Shown here: positions 38,568 to 48,836 of the stretch, one piece after another
How positions within the stretch are numbered: position 1 is the first letter of the stretch
How the letters are laid out: the number at the start of each line of letters is the position of its first letter
NCBI GenBank assembly: GCA_003225315.1
Contig: QHZD01000019.1
Coordinates: 124,001 to 188,000 of the forward strand
Source: Acidobacteriota bacterium
GTDB lineage: Bacteria; Acidobacteriota; Terriglobia; Acidiferrales; UBA7541
Direction of reading: 5' to 3'
DNA length: 64,000 bases
The notes under the pieces: model-generated
The model's input: only the letters and a program-made list of their open reading frames with translations
Told to the model about the DNA's origin: nothing
Databases searched by the model: none
Translations under genes and position numbers: made by a program

Positions 38568-39737
38568 GTGGCCATTCCGGTCGTTTACAATTTGCGAAGC
38601 GTCAAAGCACGCTGGACTTCGGCCATCGTTGCGGTTCTCGGAATTGCCGGTACCGTGGGCGTCTTCGTGGCGATGTTGTCTCTCGCTCGCGGATTCAAGG
38701 CGACGCTGGTTTCTTCCGGCTCCGAAGACAACGCCATAATCATGCGCGCCGGGGCGACATCGGAAATGACCGGAGGCGTGGGCATCGATACAGTGAAAAT
38801 TGTTCAAGACGCGCCGGGAATCGCGCGAGGCGCGGACGGGCCTTTGGTGACCGCTGAGGTTGTGATGGTGGCTCCGATTCCGCTGAAATCGACGGGGACG
38901 GACGCCAACGTACAGCTTCGAGGTGTTTCCAAGAATGTTCTGGAGATTCGCAACAGAGTCAAAATCGTGGAAGGCCGGATGTTCCAACCCGGCCTTACCG
39001 AAATCATCGTCGGTACGAATGCGAACGTCTCCTACGAAGGACTCACGGTCGGCAATACCATCAGCCTCGGGAGTCTGAAATGGAAAGTTGTGGGAGTGTT
39101 CGACGCAGGGGGGAGCGCGTTTGATTCCGAAATCTGGGCGGATGGGCACCTGCTTGGGCCCGCTTATAACCGGCCCGACACTTTTTTTCAGTCGGTTACG
39201 GTGCACTTGACGTCGCCGGATTCACTGCAGCAGCTCAAAGACTCGGTCACGTCGGATCCGCGGCTGAATGTGGATGTTTCGCGCGAGATTGACTACTACT
39301 CGAAGCAGTCGACGAGGCTGACTACTCTCATCACCGTGCTGGGAGGACTGGTTGCCGGCATCATGGCGATTGGCGCGGTTTTTGGCGCGCTGAACACCAT
39401 GTACTCGGCGGTTTCCGAACGCGGCCGGGAGATCGCCACGATGCGCGCGCTGGGGTTCGGTGGTCCATCTGTCGTTTTTTCGTTCGTGATTGAGGCGCTC
39501 CTGATTTCGTTTGTCGGCGGGTTAATTGGTTGCATCGCGGTACTTCCGCTGAACGGGCTCACGACCGGCGCGATGAACCTGCAAACTTTTTCGCATTTGG
39601 CTTTTGCTTTCAAAATCACCACGGAACTGCTCATCAAAGGCGTCATCTTCGCGCTGTTTATGGGAGTTCTGGGAGGCCTCGCCCCGGCCATTCGTGCCGC
39701 GAGCCTGCCCATTTCGCACGCTCTGCGCGAGCTCTAA
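38568..39737 (+). CDS. ABC transporter permease (FtsX/MacB family)
   Basis: SERGREIATMRALGFGGPSVVFSFVIEALLISFVGGLIG and FtsX topology. Confidence 0.93.
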   Translation: MAIPVVYNLRSVKARWTSAIVAVLGIAGTVGVFVAMLSLARGFKATLVSSGSEDNAIIMRAGATSEMTGGVGIDTVKIVQDAPGIARGADGPLVTAEVVMVAPIPLKSTGTDANVQLRGVSKNVLEIRNRVKIVEGRMFQPGLTEIIVGTNANVSYEGLTVGNTISLGSLKWKVVGVFDAGGSAFDSEIWADGHLLGPAYNRPDTFFQSVTVHLTSPDSLQQLKDSVTSDPRLNVDVSREIDYYSKQSTRLTTLITVLGGLVAGIMAIGAVFGALNTMYSAVSERGREIATMRALGFGGPSVVFSFVIEALLISFVGGLIGCIAVLPLNGLTTGAMNLQTFSHLAFAFKITTELLIKGVIFALFMGVLGGLAPAIRAASLPISHALREL

Positions 39738-39897
39738 CAGAACCACGCCGGAACGACAGTAGCTCGTCGCGACGTGCGTCTCACCATCCAAGGAAGCCTT
39801 TCTCTAAGTGCTTACGCTATCTTTGAAGTAGGGATTTACTCTTCCGCACGCCGTCCCTTGACGATTCGACGGCAGTGAATCTAGCCTAGGAAGAGAG

Positions 39898-40257
39898 GTG
39901 CTGGGCAGTCGTATGGGTGCAATGGCAAGACCGATTGCGGATAAGCGCCGCTGCGTATTCTGCGGCAAACACATTGCTGGCCATCTGACACAGTGCCCGT
40001 TTTGCCGCGAGGCGATTCCGCAAGTTCAACTCTCTCCCCGCACGGGACCGGATGGCCGTCATCAGATTCGCCGCGGACTTCTTTACATGCTTCTCGCCGC
40101 CGTCATCCATTATTTTGCCGCCGGTTACGCCGATCCCATTAAGATTCCATTGCCGGCCCCCGTCCTTCCGCTCGTGACGCAATACGGCACGCCACTTCTT
40201 TTTCTCGGTGGCCTGGGACTGGCGTTCTACGGCGTCCTTCTTCGAATTAGACACTAA
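39898..40257 (+). CDS. Zinc-ribbon (CxxC...CxxC) small membrane protein
   Basis: RRCVFCGKHIAGHLTQCPFCREAIPQ followed by two hydrophobic helices. Confidence 0.65.
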   Translation: MLGSRMGAMARPIADKRRCVFCGKHIAGHLTQCPFCREAIPQVQLSPRTGPDGRHQIRRGLLYMLLAAVIHYFAAGYADPIKIPLPAPVLPLVTQYGTPLLFLGGLGLAFYGVLLRIRH

Positions 40258-40456
40258 CCTGCAACCGCCCGATTGAGCTTTCCGGATACAGATGCTAACT
40301 CTGATCAAACAAGAGAACCTGTTCGAACGGCCAGCTTGACTGATTGGAGTAGTACCGGCATATCGGAAGCACGGTCTTGCTCTCCCGCTATGGCCTACTA
40401 GGGGAGAGGCCCGCATCTCCCAGCCTTGTCCAAAGATTTTCCACTGAGGAGTCACT

Positions 40457-41026
40457 ATGAAAAGATCGATCTTGGTTGTGGCAGTCCTGATTTTAAGTGT
40501 TTCGCTGTTCTCGACCGTAGGCGCGGAGCGCGCAGCAGGGCAAGGCCCCGCGGGTGCGGGCGCGTCCACGGCGTCTCAGGGAAATTCGAAGTCGTCGGAT
40601 TCCAAGAGCGGACATTCGCTTAACCCCATCAAGTGGGTGAAAAAAGACAAGGGTTCAAAAAACTCCGCCGATGCGAATGGCAGCCGCAGCGATGTTGAAA
40701 AGAAGCTGACGCCGAAACTGCAGGCTCAGGGTGTTTTGGCGGCCAATGCGAACGCCACCGATGCGTGCGCGCCTTTCGTGGCGTTAAACGAGTGCCTTGC
40801 GGCACTACACGCCAGCCACAATCTGGGACTCGACTTCAATTGCTTGCGTTCCAGCGTGACGGGCGTGCTCACGAGCGCCGACGTTTCCGGCTGTAAGAGC
40901 GCCGGCGATAAAGCGCAGAGCTTGCATAAAGCGATTCATCTGCTGAATCCAGACGCCGACGCCAAGGGAGCAACCAAGAATGCCGAGCAGCAAGCCAAGG
41001 ACGATCTGAAGGATCTCGGCGAATAA
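40457..41026 (+). CDS. Hypothetical secreted protein
   Basis: Signal peptide MKRSILVVAVLILSVSLFSTVGA; NPIKWVKKDKGSKNS; Cys-containing C-terminal domain. Confidence 0.7.
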   Translation: MKRSILVVAVLILSVSLFSTVGAERAAGQGPAGAGASTASQGNSKSSDSKSGHSLNPIKWVKKDKGSKNSADANGSRSDVEKKLTPKLQAQGVLAANANATDACAPFVALNECLAALHASHNLGLDFNCLRSSVTGVLTSADVSGCKSAGDKAQSLHKAIHLLNPDADAKGATKNAEQQAKDDLKDLGE

Positions 41027-41104
41027 GACTGAAGCCGTAGAAAAAATTACAACGCGGTTAAATCGTTTCTCGACCAGGGTCGAGAAAAATCCGCGAAATC
41101 AAAA

Positions 41105-41140
41105 AGAGGGCGAAAGCCGATGCATGTGGCTTCGCCCTTA
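41105..41140. terminator. Bidirectional terminator-like hairpin between convergent genes
   Basis: AGGGCGAAAGCC...GGCTTCGCCCT stem; T-rich on both sides (ATTCTTT; reverse CTCTTTTTG). Confidence 0.65.
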
Positions 41141-41199
41141 TTCTTTGAGACTAAAGAGCTGCCCGGAAACAATCGTGGGACGAGCCACCTCAATACCGT

Positions 41200-43005
41200 T
41201 TAGCCGGCGACAGCGGATGCGGGCGGAGCTGAGACCGGTGTCGACGCGGACGAAGCTGCAGCGGAAGCGGAAGATGAAGACGAAGTGGATGCCGGGGCGT
41301 GGATGTCCGTGGTAGCAGCAGCCGCAGTGGCGCGGAAGCGGACAATGAGCAGCGTGAGGTCGTCGGCCTGGTGGGCGCCGCGGGCGAAGTTTTCGACAGC
41401 TTCAAGAACGCATTTCTGAAGCAATTCGAGGGGACACTCCATCTGGCCGGTGAGAAGTTCCTTTAGGCGCGTGATGCCGAACATTTGTTCGTCGGGATCC
41501 ATGGCTTCGGTAACGCCGTCACTGAAGAGCACAAGAGTGTCGCCGGGCTCAAGCTTCAGGCAAACGGCTGTGTACTCGGCTTCAGGAACCAGCCCGACCG
41601 GATAAGAGCCTTCGGTGAAAGCCTCTTCGGCGACGCAGCGGCGAATGAGAATCGGCGAAGGATGGCCGGCGTTAATAAATTCCAGATTACCGTCCTGATC
41701 GAGGATGCCGAAGAACATCGTGGCGTAGCGGCCGACCTCCGAGTGATCGCAAAGGAAGCGGTTGACATGATTGAAGACGCTCGCTGGGTCAATGCCGAGA
41801 GTCATTCCTGAGAGCGCGCCCTGAAGCATGGTGGTGAGAATCGCGGCGCCGAGTCCCTTGCCGGAAACATCCGCGATGAGAAACGCGGTGCGCCCGTCGC
41901 TGAGCGGAAAAACATCGAAGTAATCTCCACCGACCGCCAGGCAGGGAAGATTGAATCCCGTGACGGAGAGGTGCGGGTATTCGCGGAAATCGCGAGGCAG
42001 AAGCGCCTGCTGAATGTCGCGGGCGATGTTGATCTCCTGCTCGAGGCGCTGGCGTTCACGCTCGCGTTCCACGAGGCGGGCATTGTCCAGAATGTTCGCA
42101 GCGTCGGCGGCCAGAGCATCCAGGATCTGGCGGTCGAGCTTGGAGAAGGCGGCAGGGCGGCGCGAATCCAGGTACAGAACGCCAAGAAGTTCTCCGCGCT
42201 TGATGTTGACCATCGATTCCTGCGTGTTCGCGCGCGCGATGGCGAAGAGAGGAACCACCACAACGGCTCGCAGGCGTTGCGCGACGACGCTTTGTGCTGC
42301 CTGCAAGTCCATGTCTGCTTGCGCCAGGTCTTCGGTGATCACCGGCGATTGCTGTTTGAGTGCAAGTTGGATGGCAGTCTTGCTGGGTGTCACACTCTCC
42401 GGCGGCAAACGCAACGCTCCGTTGCGCCGGGCAAGTTTTACTTTCAGCGCGTCCGTTGAGTCCTTTTCGAGAAGCAGGCCGCGATCCGCATCGGTCACTG
42501 AGACGGCGTGATCCAGCATGTGACTTAACGCTTCATCGAGAGGAAGCTGAGAATGCAGCAAGGCACTGGCTTCGAGCAGGCGCTTGAGCTTAATTAGGCC
42601 GCCGCCGGATGGTTCGGAGCTGGTGATGTGCTCCATCCGCGTGAGCAGCTGGGGAAGGGAATCACTGTCTGTACTCTTGGCGGAACGGAAGATTATTTCG
42701 TACGAGTCGTCGAGACCGAACGTGATGGAGTCGCCATCCTGAAGCTCGCGGCTATCGACTTTTTCTCCATTGACGAAGAGGCCGCGGCGCTGGCCGCGAT
42801 CCTCGATATAGAAGCGATTGGCCTCGATCACCACGGCCGCGCAGTTGCGGGAGATGCGGCGGTCGGAGAGTTGCAGGTGGTTCCCGGTCTCCACGCCGCG
42901 GCCGATCATAAAAGGCGTTTGCGTGATGCGGGCGTAGCGTCGCGCGCCGTCCGGAGAGACGACTTCGAGAACGGCTTCACCGGCAAGAGGTACAGTGTCG
43001 GGCAT
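41200..43005 (-). CDS. FHA-GAF-SpoIIE (PP2C) phosphatase
   Basis: FHA (FMIGRGVETGNHLQLSDRRISRNCA), GAF, and SpoIIE (LAVGGDYFDVFPLSDGRTAFLIADVSGKGLGAAIL; LFSDGVTEA). Confidence 0.93.
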   Translation of the reverse strand: MPDTVPLAGEAVLEVVSPDGARRYARITQTPFMIGRGVETGNHLQLSDRRISRNCAAVVIEANRFYIEDRGQRRGLFVNGEKVDSRELQDGDSITFGLDDSYEIIFRSAKSTDSDSLPQLLTRMEHITSSEPSGGGLIKLKRLLEASALLHSQLPLDEALSHMLDHAVSVTDADRGLLLEKDSTDALKVKLARRNGALRLPPESVTPSKTAIQLALKQQSPVITEDLAQADMDLQAAQSVVAQRLRAVVVVPLFAIARANTQESMVNIKRGELLGVLYLDSRRPAAFSKLDRQILDALAADAANILDNARLVERERERQRLEQEINIARDIQQALLPRDFREYPHLSVTGFNLPCLAVGGDYFDVFPLSDGRTAFLIADVSGKGLGAAILTTMLQGALSGMTLGIDPASVFNHVNRFLCDHSEVGRYATMFFGILDQDGNLEFINAGHPSPILIRRCVAEEAFTEGSYPVGLVPEAEYTAVCLKLEPGDTLVLFSDGVTEAMDPDEQMFGITRLKELLTGQMECPLELLQKCVLEAVENFARGAHQADDLTLLIVRFRATAAAATTDIHAPASTSSSSSASAAASSASTPVSAPPASAVAG

Positions 43006-43087
43006 GGGTGAGTCCCAATGCGGGGAATTGTAGCATGCGAAGGGCAGGTGAGTGGCCTGACGCGGACGGATTGCCCCGGCTGTTCGG

Positions 43088-44365
43088 CTAGGCGGCCGGT
43101 GGCTGGCCAGCAGGGGGCTTGACTCTTGCGGGCTCGAGGTTAGGAAGGAAGGCGGTAAGGATGCCGATGGCCGGGAGAAACGAGCACACGTGATAGACGA
43201 AATTGAGGTCGGTCAAATCCGCCAGCTTGCCGAGCAGGGCCGCGCCGACGCCGCCCAAGCCAAACGCAAATCCGAAGAAAAGACCGGAAACTGCTCCCAC
43301 TCTGCCGGGGACTAGTTCCTGGGCGTAGACCAGAATCGCGGAAAACGCCGACGCCAGGATGAACCCAATCAACACGCTGAGGATGGTGGTCCAAAGAAGG
43401 TTGGCGTACGGCAAAACCAATGTGAACGGAAGGACACCAAGAATGGAACACCAGATGACAAACTTGCGGCCGATCTTATCGCCCACTGGGCCACCGATAA
43501 AAGTTCCAGCAGCGACGGCGCCAAGAAACAGAGAGAGATGGAGCTGGGCATCGTGCACGGAGAGATGGAACCGGTTCATCAGGTAGAAGGTGTAGTAGCT
43601 GATCAAGCTGGCCAGATAGAAGAATTTTGAAAACATGAGAGCAACCAGGATTGCCAGGCAGAAGGCAACCTTCCTGATGGGTAAGTCATGGTGAACAGGC
43701 TCCAGGGATGACGGAAGAGCGGAATCACTTGGGAATGATTTCCACTGATAGGACCGGTGCTGGCTCAACCAACTGCCAATGTTTGTGAGTAATACCATGC
43801 CCAGGAGAGCCACCAGCGAATACCATGCAATGCTGGATTGTCCTTTGGGAAGAGCTAGGGCGGCGAGCGATGGACCCAAAGCCGTGCCGGCGTTGCCGCC
43901 AACCTGGAAAAGCGATTGGGCCATGCCGTGTTGCCCGCCCGAAGCCATGCGCGCGACGCGCGACGACTCCGGGTGAAACACCGCTGAGCCAATTCCGACC
44001 AGTGCCGCAGCTACGAGAATGGTGCCGAAACTCGGAGCCATGGAGAAAGCCAGCAAACCAATCAGAGTAATTCCCATACCGACGGCCAGGGAATAAGGCT
44101 GCGGACGGCGGTCAGTGTAAAGGCCCACAAGTGGCTGAAGGAGAGAAGCCGTTACCTGGGAAGTAAGGGCGATCAAACCGATTTGCCCAAGATTAAGATG
44201 GAAAGAGGTGCGCAGAATCGGATAGATAGCCGGAATCAGCGATTGCACCGTATCATTCAAGAGGTGGCAGAAACTGATCGCCAGGAGAATCTTGAAGACA
44301 GTCTTCCCGCCAGTTTCTGCTGGAGCGGCTGCCTGAATTGCTGTCAAGTTTGTTTCGCTAGCCAT
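43088..44365 (-). CDS. MFS transporter, fosmidomycin-resistance (Fsr)-like
   Basis: 12-TM MFS; ISFCHLLNDTVQSLIPAIYPILRTSFHLNLGQIGLI start is characteristic of Fsr. Confidence 0.88.
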   Translation of the reverse strand: MASETNLTAIQAAAPAETGGKTVFKILLAISFCHLLNDTVQSLIPAIYPILRTSFHLNLGQIGLIALTSQVTASLLQPLVGLYTDRRPQPYSLAVGMGITLIGLLAFSMAPSFGTILVAAALVGIGSAVFHPESSRVARMASGGQHGMAQSLFQVGGNAGTALGPSLAALALPKGQSSIAWYSLVALLGMVLLTNIGSWLSQHRSYQWKSFPSDSALPSSLEPVHHDLPIRKVAFCLAILVALMFSKFFYLASLISYYTFYLMNRFHLSVHDAQLHLSLFLGAVAAGTFIGGPVGDKIGRKFVIWCSILGVLPFTLVLPYANLLWTTILSVLIGFILASAFSAILVYAQELVPGRVGAVSGLFFGFAFGLGGVGAALLGKLADLTDLNFVYHVCSFLPAIGILTAFLPNLEPARVKPPAGQPPAA

Positions 44366-44410
44366 CTAGAGCCGGAGTCTCCGAATCATCGTTGCTGGTG
44401 CGCATTGCTA

Positions 44411-45280
44411 TTACCGCGCAGCAGAGGCGAGGCGGCGCGAGACGTAGTCGGCGACGTAAGCGTCGAAAATTTCGTTGAGGCGGTCGCAGACGAGCCCGCG
44501 AGTAGGGATTACGTTGCCCGCGATTTCGCACACTTTAATGAGATTGCGGTTTGTCGACGAGATAAAAACTTCGTCGGCGGAATTGAGGTCTTCGGGGCGA
44601 AGAGACTGTTCGACGACTGAAACTCCGGCCTCCGGCGCGATTTCCATGAGGATGCCGCGCGTTACGCCTTCCAGGCATCCGGAATTTAGAGGGGGCGTGA
44701 AAACCTTTTCGCCCTTGACGACGAAGATGTTCGCGGAAGTGCATTCGGCCACTTCGCCGCGCTCGTTGAGCATGACGACTTCGTCGAATCCTTCTTTCAT
44801 AGCCTCGCCAACCGCCCAGACATTATGGAGCCAGGAAATGCTCTTTACTCCGGACATGGGAGAAGCGGCGTGACGGCCGTTTTCGCGGATAGCGAGGCGA
44901 ACGACTTCGCGATGTTCGGGGAGACCGGCGGTGTAGATAATCAGGTCCACTTGCGGATGCTTCTCATCGCTTTGCCAGAAGCCGACTGTGTTATAGACCA
45001 GATAGATGCGAGCGCAGCCTTCGGTGACTTTGTTGGCGCGAATCGCTTCGTGGAGATGGACACGCACTTTAGCCGCAGAGTAGGGCATGGGGAGGCGAGT
45101 GATACCGGCGTCTTTTTCCAGGCGGCGCCAGTGGCGTTCGTAAGCGAAAGCCTCGCCCCGGGAAATACGCAGCGTCGTGAAAATGCCCCAGCCGCAGATC
45201 AGCCCGGCCTGACCGGGAGAAAGGCGCACCTTCTCGATAGGCAGCAGCGCATCGTTGTGAAAGACGTTCCGGTGAATCAC
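44411..45280 (-). CDS. Fold type IV PLP aminotransferase (branched-chain aminotransferase / aminodeoxychorismate lyase-like)
   Basis: GWGIFTTLRISRGEAFAYERHWRRLEKDA; SISWLHNVWAVGEAMKEGFDEVVMLNERGEVAECTSANIFVVKG. Confidence 0.88.
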   Translation of the reverse strand: MIHRNVFHNDALLPIEKVRLSPGQAGLICGWGIFTTLRISRGEAFAYERHWRRLEKDAGITRLPMPYSAAKVRVHLHEAIRANKVTEGCARIYLVYNTVGFWQSDEKHPQVDLIIYTAGLPEHREVVRLAIRENGRHAASPMSGVKSISWLHNVWAVGEAMKEGFDEVVMLNERGEVAECTSANIFVVKGEKVFTPPLNSGCLEGVTRGILMEIAPEAGVSVVEQSLRPEDLNSADEVFISSTNRNLIKVCEIAGNVIPTRGLVCDRLNEIFDAYVADYVSRRLASAAR

Positions 45281-45370
45281 CTGGGCCTCACGAAAAGAGT
45301 TTGAGACTGCTTTCCATTGTATCCGAAATCTGTAATTTGAGCCGGGCGGCAGAGATACGCACTCAACCCA

Positions 45371-45404
45371 GAAAAAAAAGAGGGCGAGCCGAAGCCCGCC
45401 CTCT
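45371..45404 (-). terminator. Terminator of TonB-dependent receptor gene
   Basis: AGAGGGCG...CGCCCTCT followed on the minus strand by a T8 run. Confidence 0.75.
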
Positions 45405-45426
45405 GCAGAAGTTAAGTCGTGTGGCG

Positions 45427-48400
45427 TCAGAACTGCAGTTTGAGGGCCAGTTGCAGTTGCCGCGAAGAGCCGGAATCTGCAACCGGGAAACGAGTTGCAG
45501 TGATTTTCCCGAATGTCGACGTCGCAGGGTTTATCGGAAGCGATACCACTGAACTAGTGAAACCACTGAAGGGGCCAGGTTGGGCAAAGTTTGGATGGTT
45601 GAACAGGTCGAACGCGTCAGCCCTGAATTGGAGATTCAGCCGTTCCGTCAGCTTGGTGTTTTTTACGATGGAGGCGTCGACATCCGTGAATCCAGGCCCT
45701 ATGAAAGCGTTGCGGCCAAGATTCCCGAAAGCGTTTCCGGGGAGGGAAAGCGCCGCGGCTGCGCTGGTAAGATCAAACCAGTTAGCAGGATCGCCGGTAA
45801 CGTTTATCTTACCCGAGATGTTCGGCCGCACGGTGCTGCTCACTCCATTGATGCTCGCGGAGGCGACAACCACATTGAATGGATTGCCACTCTGAGCAGT
45901 AATGATGGAGGCCAGCCGCCAACCACCCACAAGGCGATTCCCTTTAAATGGCAGATCATAGATGGTATTGACAATAAAACGATGGCGGACGTCAAAATCC
46001 GAACTGCCGCGCTCACCCGCAACGTTTGTACTATCCTGCATCACAATAGTCTCAGCGTTTCGTGAGTTGTCATCAATCGAGTGAGAGAAAGTATAGGACG
46101 CGTTGAACTGTAGGCCGTGAGAGATACGTTTGTTGGCCGTGATCCACAAGGCGTGATAGATGGAATTGCTCGATGAGTCTCGCTCCGTGATCGTTGGGCC
46201 GAGTCCAGTGCCCGGCAGGATGCTGCCCTGCAACGTCCGGAACGGTCTGCTAGTCGAGCTGCCCAGAACCGTGGGCTGGTTGAGATTGCGGTCGATCTCC
46301 AAATGGGTTCCTTTGGCGCCGAAATACCCGATCATAATGCCCATATCGTTGGTTACTTGACGCTGGACGTTAAGATTCCAAGACTGCACGTTCGCGTTCC
46401 GGAAGTCAGGATTAATCGTCAGCGGCGAAACGCTGGCTGGCGTTCCGCTGAAGTTTGTCCCCAGCGTCGAAACAGGTCCCGGAGCGGCTGGTGGGAATGT
46501 CACGCTGATGGGGAGGGCAAACGGCGGATTGGAAGCCAAGCCCGTGATGATACCGGTGATGGGCTGATCCACTTGATAGCCATAGCCGCCGCGCACAATC
46601 GTTTTGCCATTGTGCCTGGCATCCCAGGCAAAGCCGGCGCGCGGTTGGAAGTTCTTGGAGTTCTGGTTGTAAATATTGTCGAGCCCGGCGCCTGCTTGAA
46701 TGAGTGAGACCGTACCGGGGTCGAACACGACAAAGCGGCTCTTGGCTTCACTGGGTGTCTTGTTCCACGAATAGCGAAGTCCTAGCTCCAGAGTCAGAAA
46801 GGGTTTTAACTTGTAGCTGTCCTGAGTGAAGAAATCTAGTGCGTTTGCAGTGACACGACTGGCAACATTTCCTATCGTGCGTGCCGCGGAGTCCACATTG
46901 CCGTTGATGAAGTTGGTCGTCGTGTTGAAAAAGAGTTGTCCGGGATCGTTGTTGAAGTTGTTGTTGCGGAAATTGCGGAATTCGCCCCCGAATTTAAAGG
47001 AATGGTGCCCGCGAATGTAATTCAGCGTGTCTCCCAGAACTGCTGTAAGGTCACCGCGGCCTTGTGGGAAATTGCGCTCCGCGCCAAACACTAGCCCCAA
47101 GTCCTGAATCCGGATGACCGGAACGAACTGCATGTTGGAACCCAGGACGCCACCAAGATTGACGCTGGCCGGGTCTGTCAAATTGTTTGGACTGAAGGTG
47201 ATGTGAATGCGATTAACTCCTAGGCGCGCTTCGTTCACCAGGGCTGGAGAAAAGATGTGAGTCTCGCCGAGCGTAAAAGCCTGGCGGTGGCCCTCTCGGG
47301 TGTCGCCGAATCGCGGAATATTGGCCCCTGCTGTGGGCTCTTGGCGAAGGTCAGCCTGATAGATGTAGTAGCCGTGCAGATGGTCTGACTCACTAAAATT
47401 GTGGCCGATATCGGCAGAGCCTTGATTGATGTTGACAGGCGCCGTAGCTGACCCGAAGAAAGCGGGGGTTGTCCCGATCAGCCCGTTCGACGGGGGGATA
47501 AGGCTCAGAAGACCTTGAGCGGAAGGACTGCCGGAACTCTGAATCTGTGTGCGCTGAGCGTCGGACAAGACGGGGCTGGTCGTCGTGAGACCTTGGCGAT
47601 GGCGAAGGCCTTCATAGCTCAGGAAGAAGTAAGTCTTTCCGTGCTTGATCGGGCCACCAAAATCCCCGCCGAACTGATTACGCTTCAGAGCGGACTGCGG
47701 ATTCGGAGCACCGGTGGACGTAAGCTGCGGATTGAAGAAATTCCTGGCATCAAACCAATTGTTACGGACGTAGTCATAAGCTTCGCCGTGAAGCTCTTCC
47801 GTGCCGGAGCGTGTGGCGATGTTTACGATGGATCCTGAATTCCGTCCGTACTCGGCGCTATAAGTTGAGTTGTCGATTTTGAATTCAGAGACGGTGCTAA
47901 TGGAGGGCTGAAAAGTGACCTGGTTTTGGACCATGTCGCTCAAGTTGATGCCGTTGAGCATAAAATTGACGGCGTCCTCGCGGCCTCCGGCAGAATTGAA
48001 TGCAAACGATCCTTGACCGCGCAGCGGTGCGGTTAAGAACCCATTCGAAGGTGGAGTCACTGTCCCTGGGACGAGCAGAGCCAAGTCAACGAAGTGACGA
48101 CCGTTGAGGGGAATGTCCTGTACAACGTTTTGATCGATGACCTGTCCAACCGTTATGGTGGTCGCATCTATAACTGGCTGTGTGCTTTCCACTGTAACAA
48201 CCGTGTTCGTTTGGGCGACCTTCAGGCTGAAACTCTGAAGCGTATTCTGGCTGACCTGGAGCACTACCCCTTTGGCAATTTGAGTTTCAAATCCCGCCTT
48301 CTGGACCTCAACATCGTAACTCCCCGGTGGCAGAGCAGGAACCTCGTATTCACCGGCCGTATTCGATTCGGCGTTTCGTTCAAGACCGCGAGCCGCGCTT

Positions 48401-48579
48401 TTGACGACTACCTTCGCGCCCGCAACGGAAGCGCCGGACGCATCCGTAACCGTGCCTTTGATGCTTGCAGTTACCTGTGCCATCGTCGCGCTTCCCAAGC
48501 CGGTCAAAAAAAAGAACAAAAGGAACATACGAAAGAATAACTTGCGGAAACTCATAGATTTCGCCGCCGCAACTTCCAT
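45427..48579 (-). CDS. Oar-like TonB-dependent receptor with N-terminal carboxypeptidase-regulatory-like domain
   Basis: ASIKGTVTDASGASVAGAKVVVKS; plug region (VQDIPLNGRHFVDLALLVPGTV); ends in ...LQLALKLQF; GGAGGAG SD before the ATG. Confidence 0.92.
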   Translation of the reverse strand: MEVAAAKSMSFRKLFFRMFLLFFFLTGLGSATMAQVTASIKGTVTDASGASVAGAKVVVKSAARGLERNAESNTAGEYEVPALPPGSYDVEVQKAGFETQIAKGVVLQVSQNTLQSFSLKVAQTNTVVTVESTQPVIDATTITVGQVIDQNVVQDIPLNGRHFVDLALLVPGTVTPPSNGFLTAPLRGQGSFAFNSAGGREDAVNFMLNGINLSDMVQNQVTFQPSISTVSEFKIDNSTYSAEYGRNSGSIVNIATRSGTEELHGEAYDYVRNNWFDARNFFNPQLTSTGAPNPQSALKRNQFGGDFGGPIKHGKTYFFLSYEGLRHRQGLTTTSPVLSDAQRTQIQSSGSPSAQGLLSLIPPSNGLIGTTPAFFGSATAPVNINQGSADIGHNFSESDHLHGYYIYQADLRQEPTAGANIPRFGDTREGHRQAFTLGETHIFSPALVNEARLGVNRIHITFSPNNLTDPASVNLGGVLGSNMQFVPVIRIQDLGLVFGAERNFPQGRGDLTAVLGDTLNYIRGHHSFKFGGEFRNFRNNNFNNDPGQLFFNTTTNFINGNVDSAARTIGNVASRVTANALDFFTQDSYKLKPFLTLELGLRYSWNKTPSEAKSRFVVFDPGTVSLIQAGAGLDNIYNQNSKNFQPRAGFAWDARHNGKTIVRGGYGYQVDQPITGIITGLASNPPFALPISVTFPPAAPGPVSTLGTNFSGTPASVSPLTINPDFRNANVQSWNLNVQRQVTNDMGIMIGYFGAKGTHLEIDRNLNQPTVLGSSTSRPFRTLQGSILPGTGLGPTITERDSSSNSIYHALWITANKRISHGLQFNASYTFSHSIDDNSRNAETIVMQDSTNVAGERGSSDFDVRHRFIVNTIYDLPFKGNRLVGGWRLASIITAQSGNPFNVVVASASINGVSSTVRPNISGKINVTGDPANWFDLTSAAAALSLPGNAFGNLGRNAFIGPGFTDVDASIVKNTKLTERLNLQFRADAFDLFNHPNFAQPGPFSGFTSSVVSLPINPATSTFGKITATRFPVADSGSSRQLQLALKLQF

Positions 48580-48836
48580 AAATTTGCTCCTCCTGATTCA
48601 GGAACGCACGAGGATTGTTCGACGCGGTCGCTAATCATAGCGCAATCGCTGTGCCAGAATAGGAGCATCTCCGGCCATCTTCAAAATAAGCCGTATCAAT
48701 GGCTTATAGGTTTACCCGAATGTGTGTGCTTGGGAATTACCAGGCTGGCTTCCAAAAACAGAAGGCCTTCCCGAATATCGAAGATATTTATACCGAATTT
48801 AGAGGCTGGCAGGCACTACTGCAGAAGCCGCGGAAA

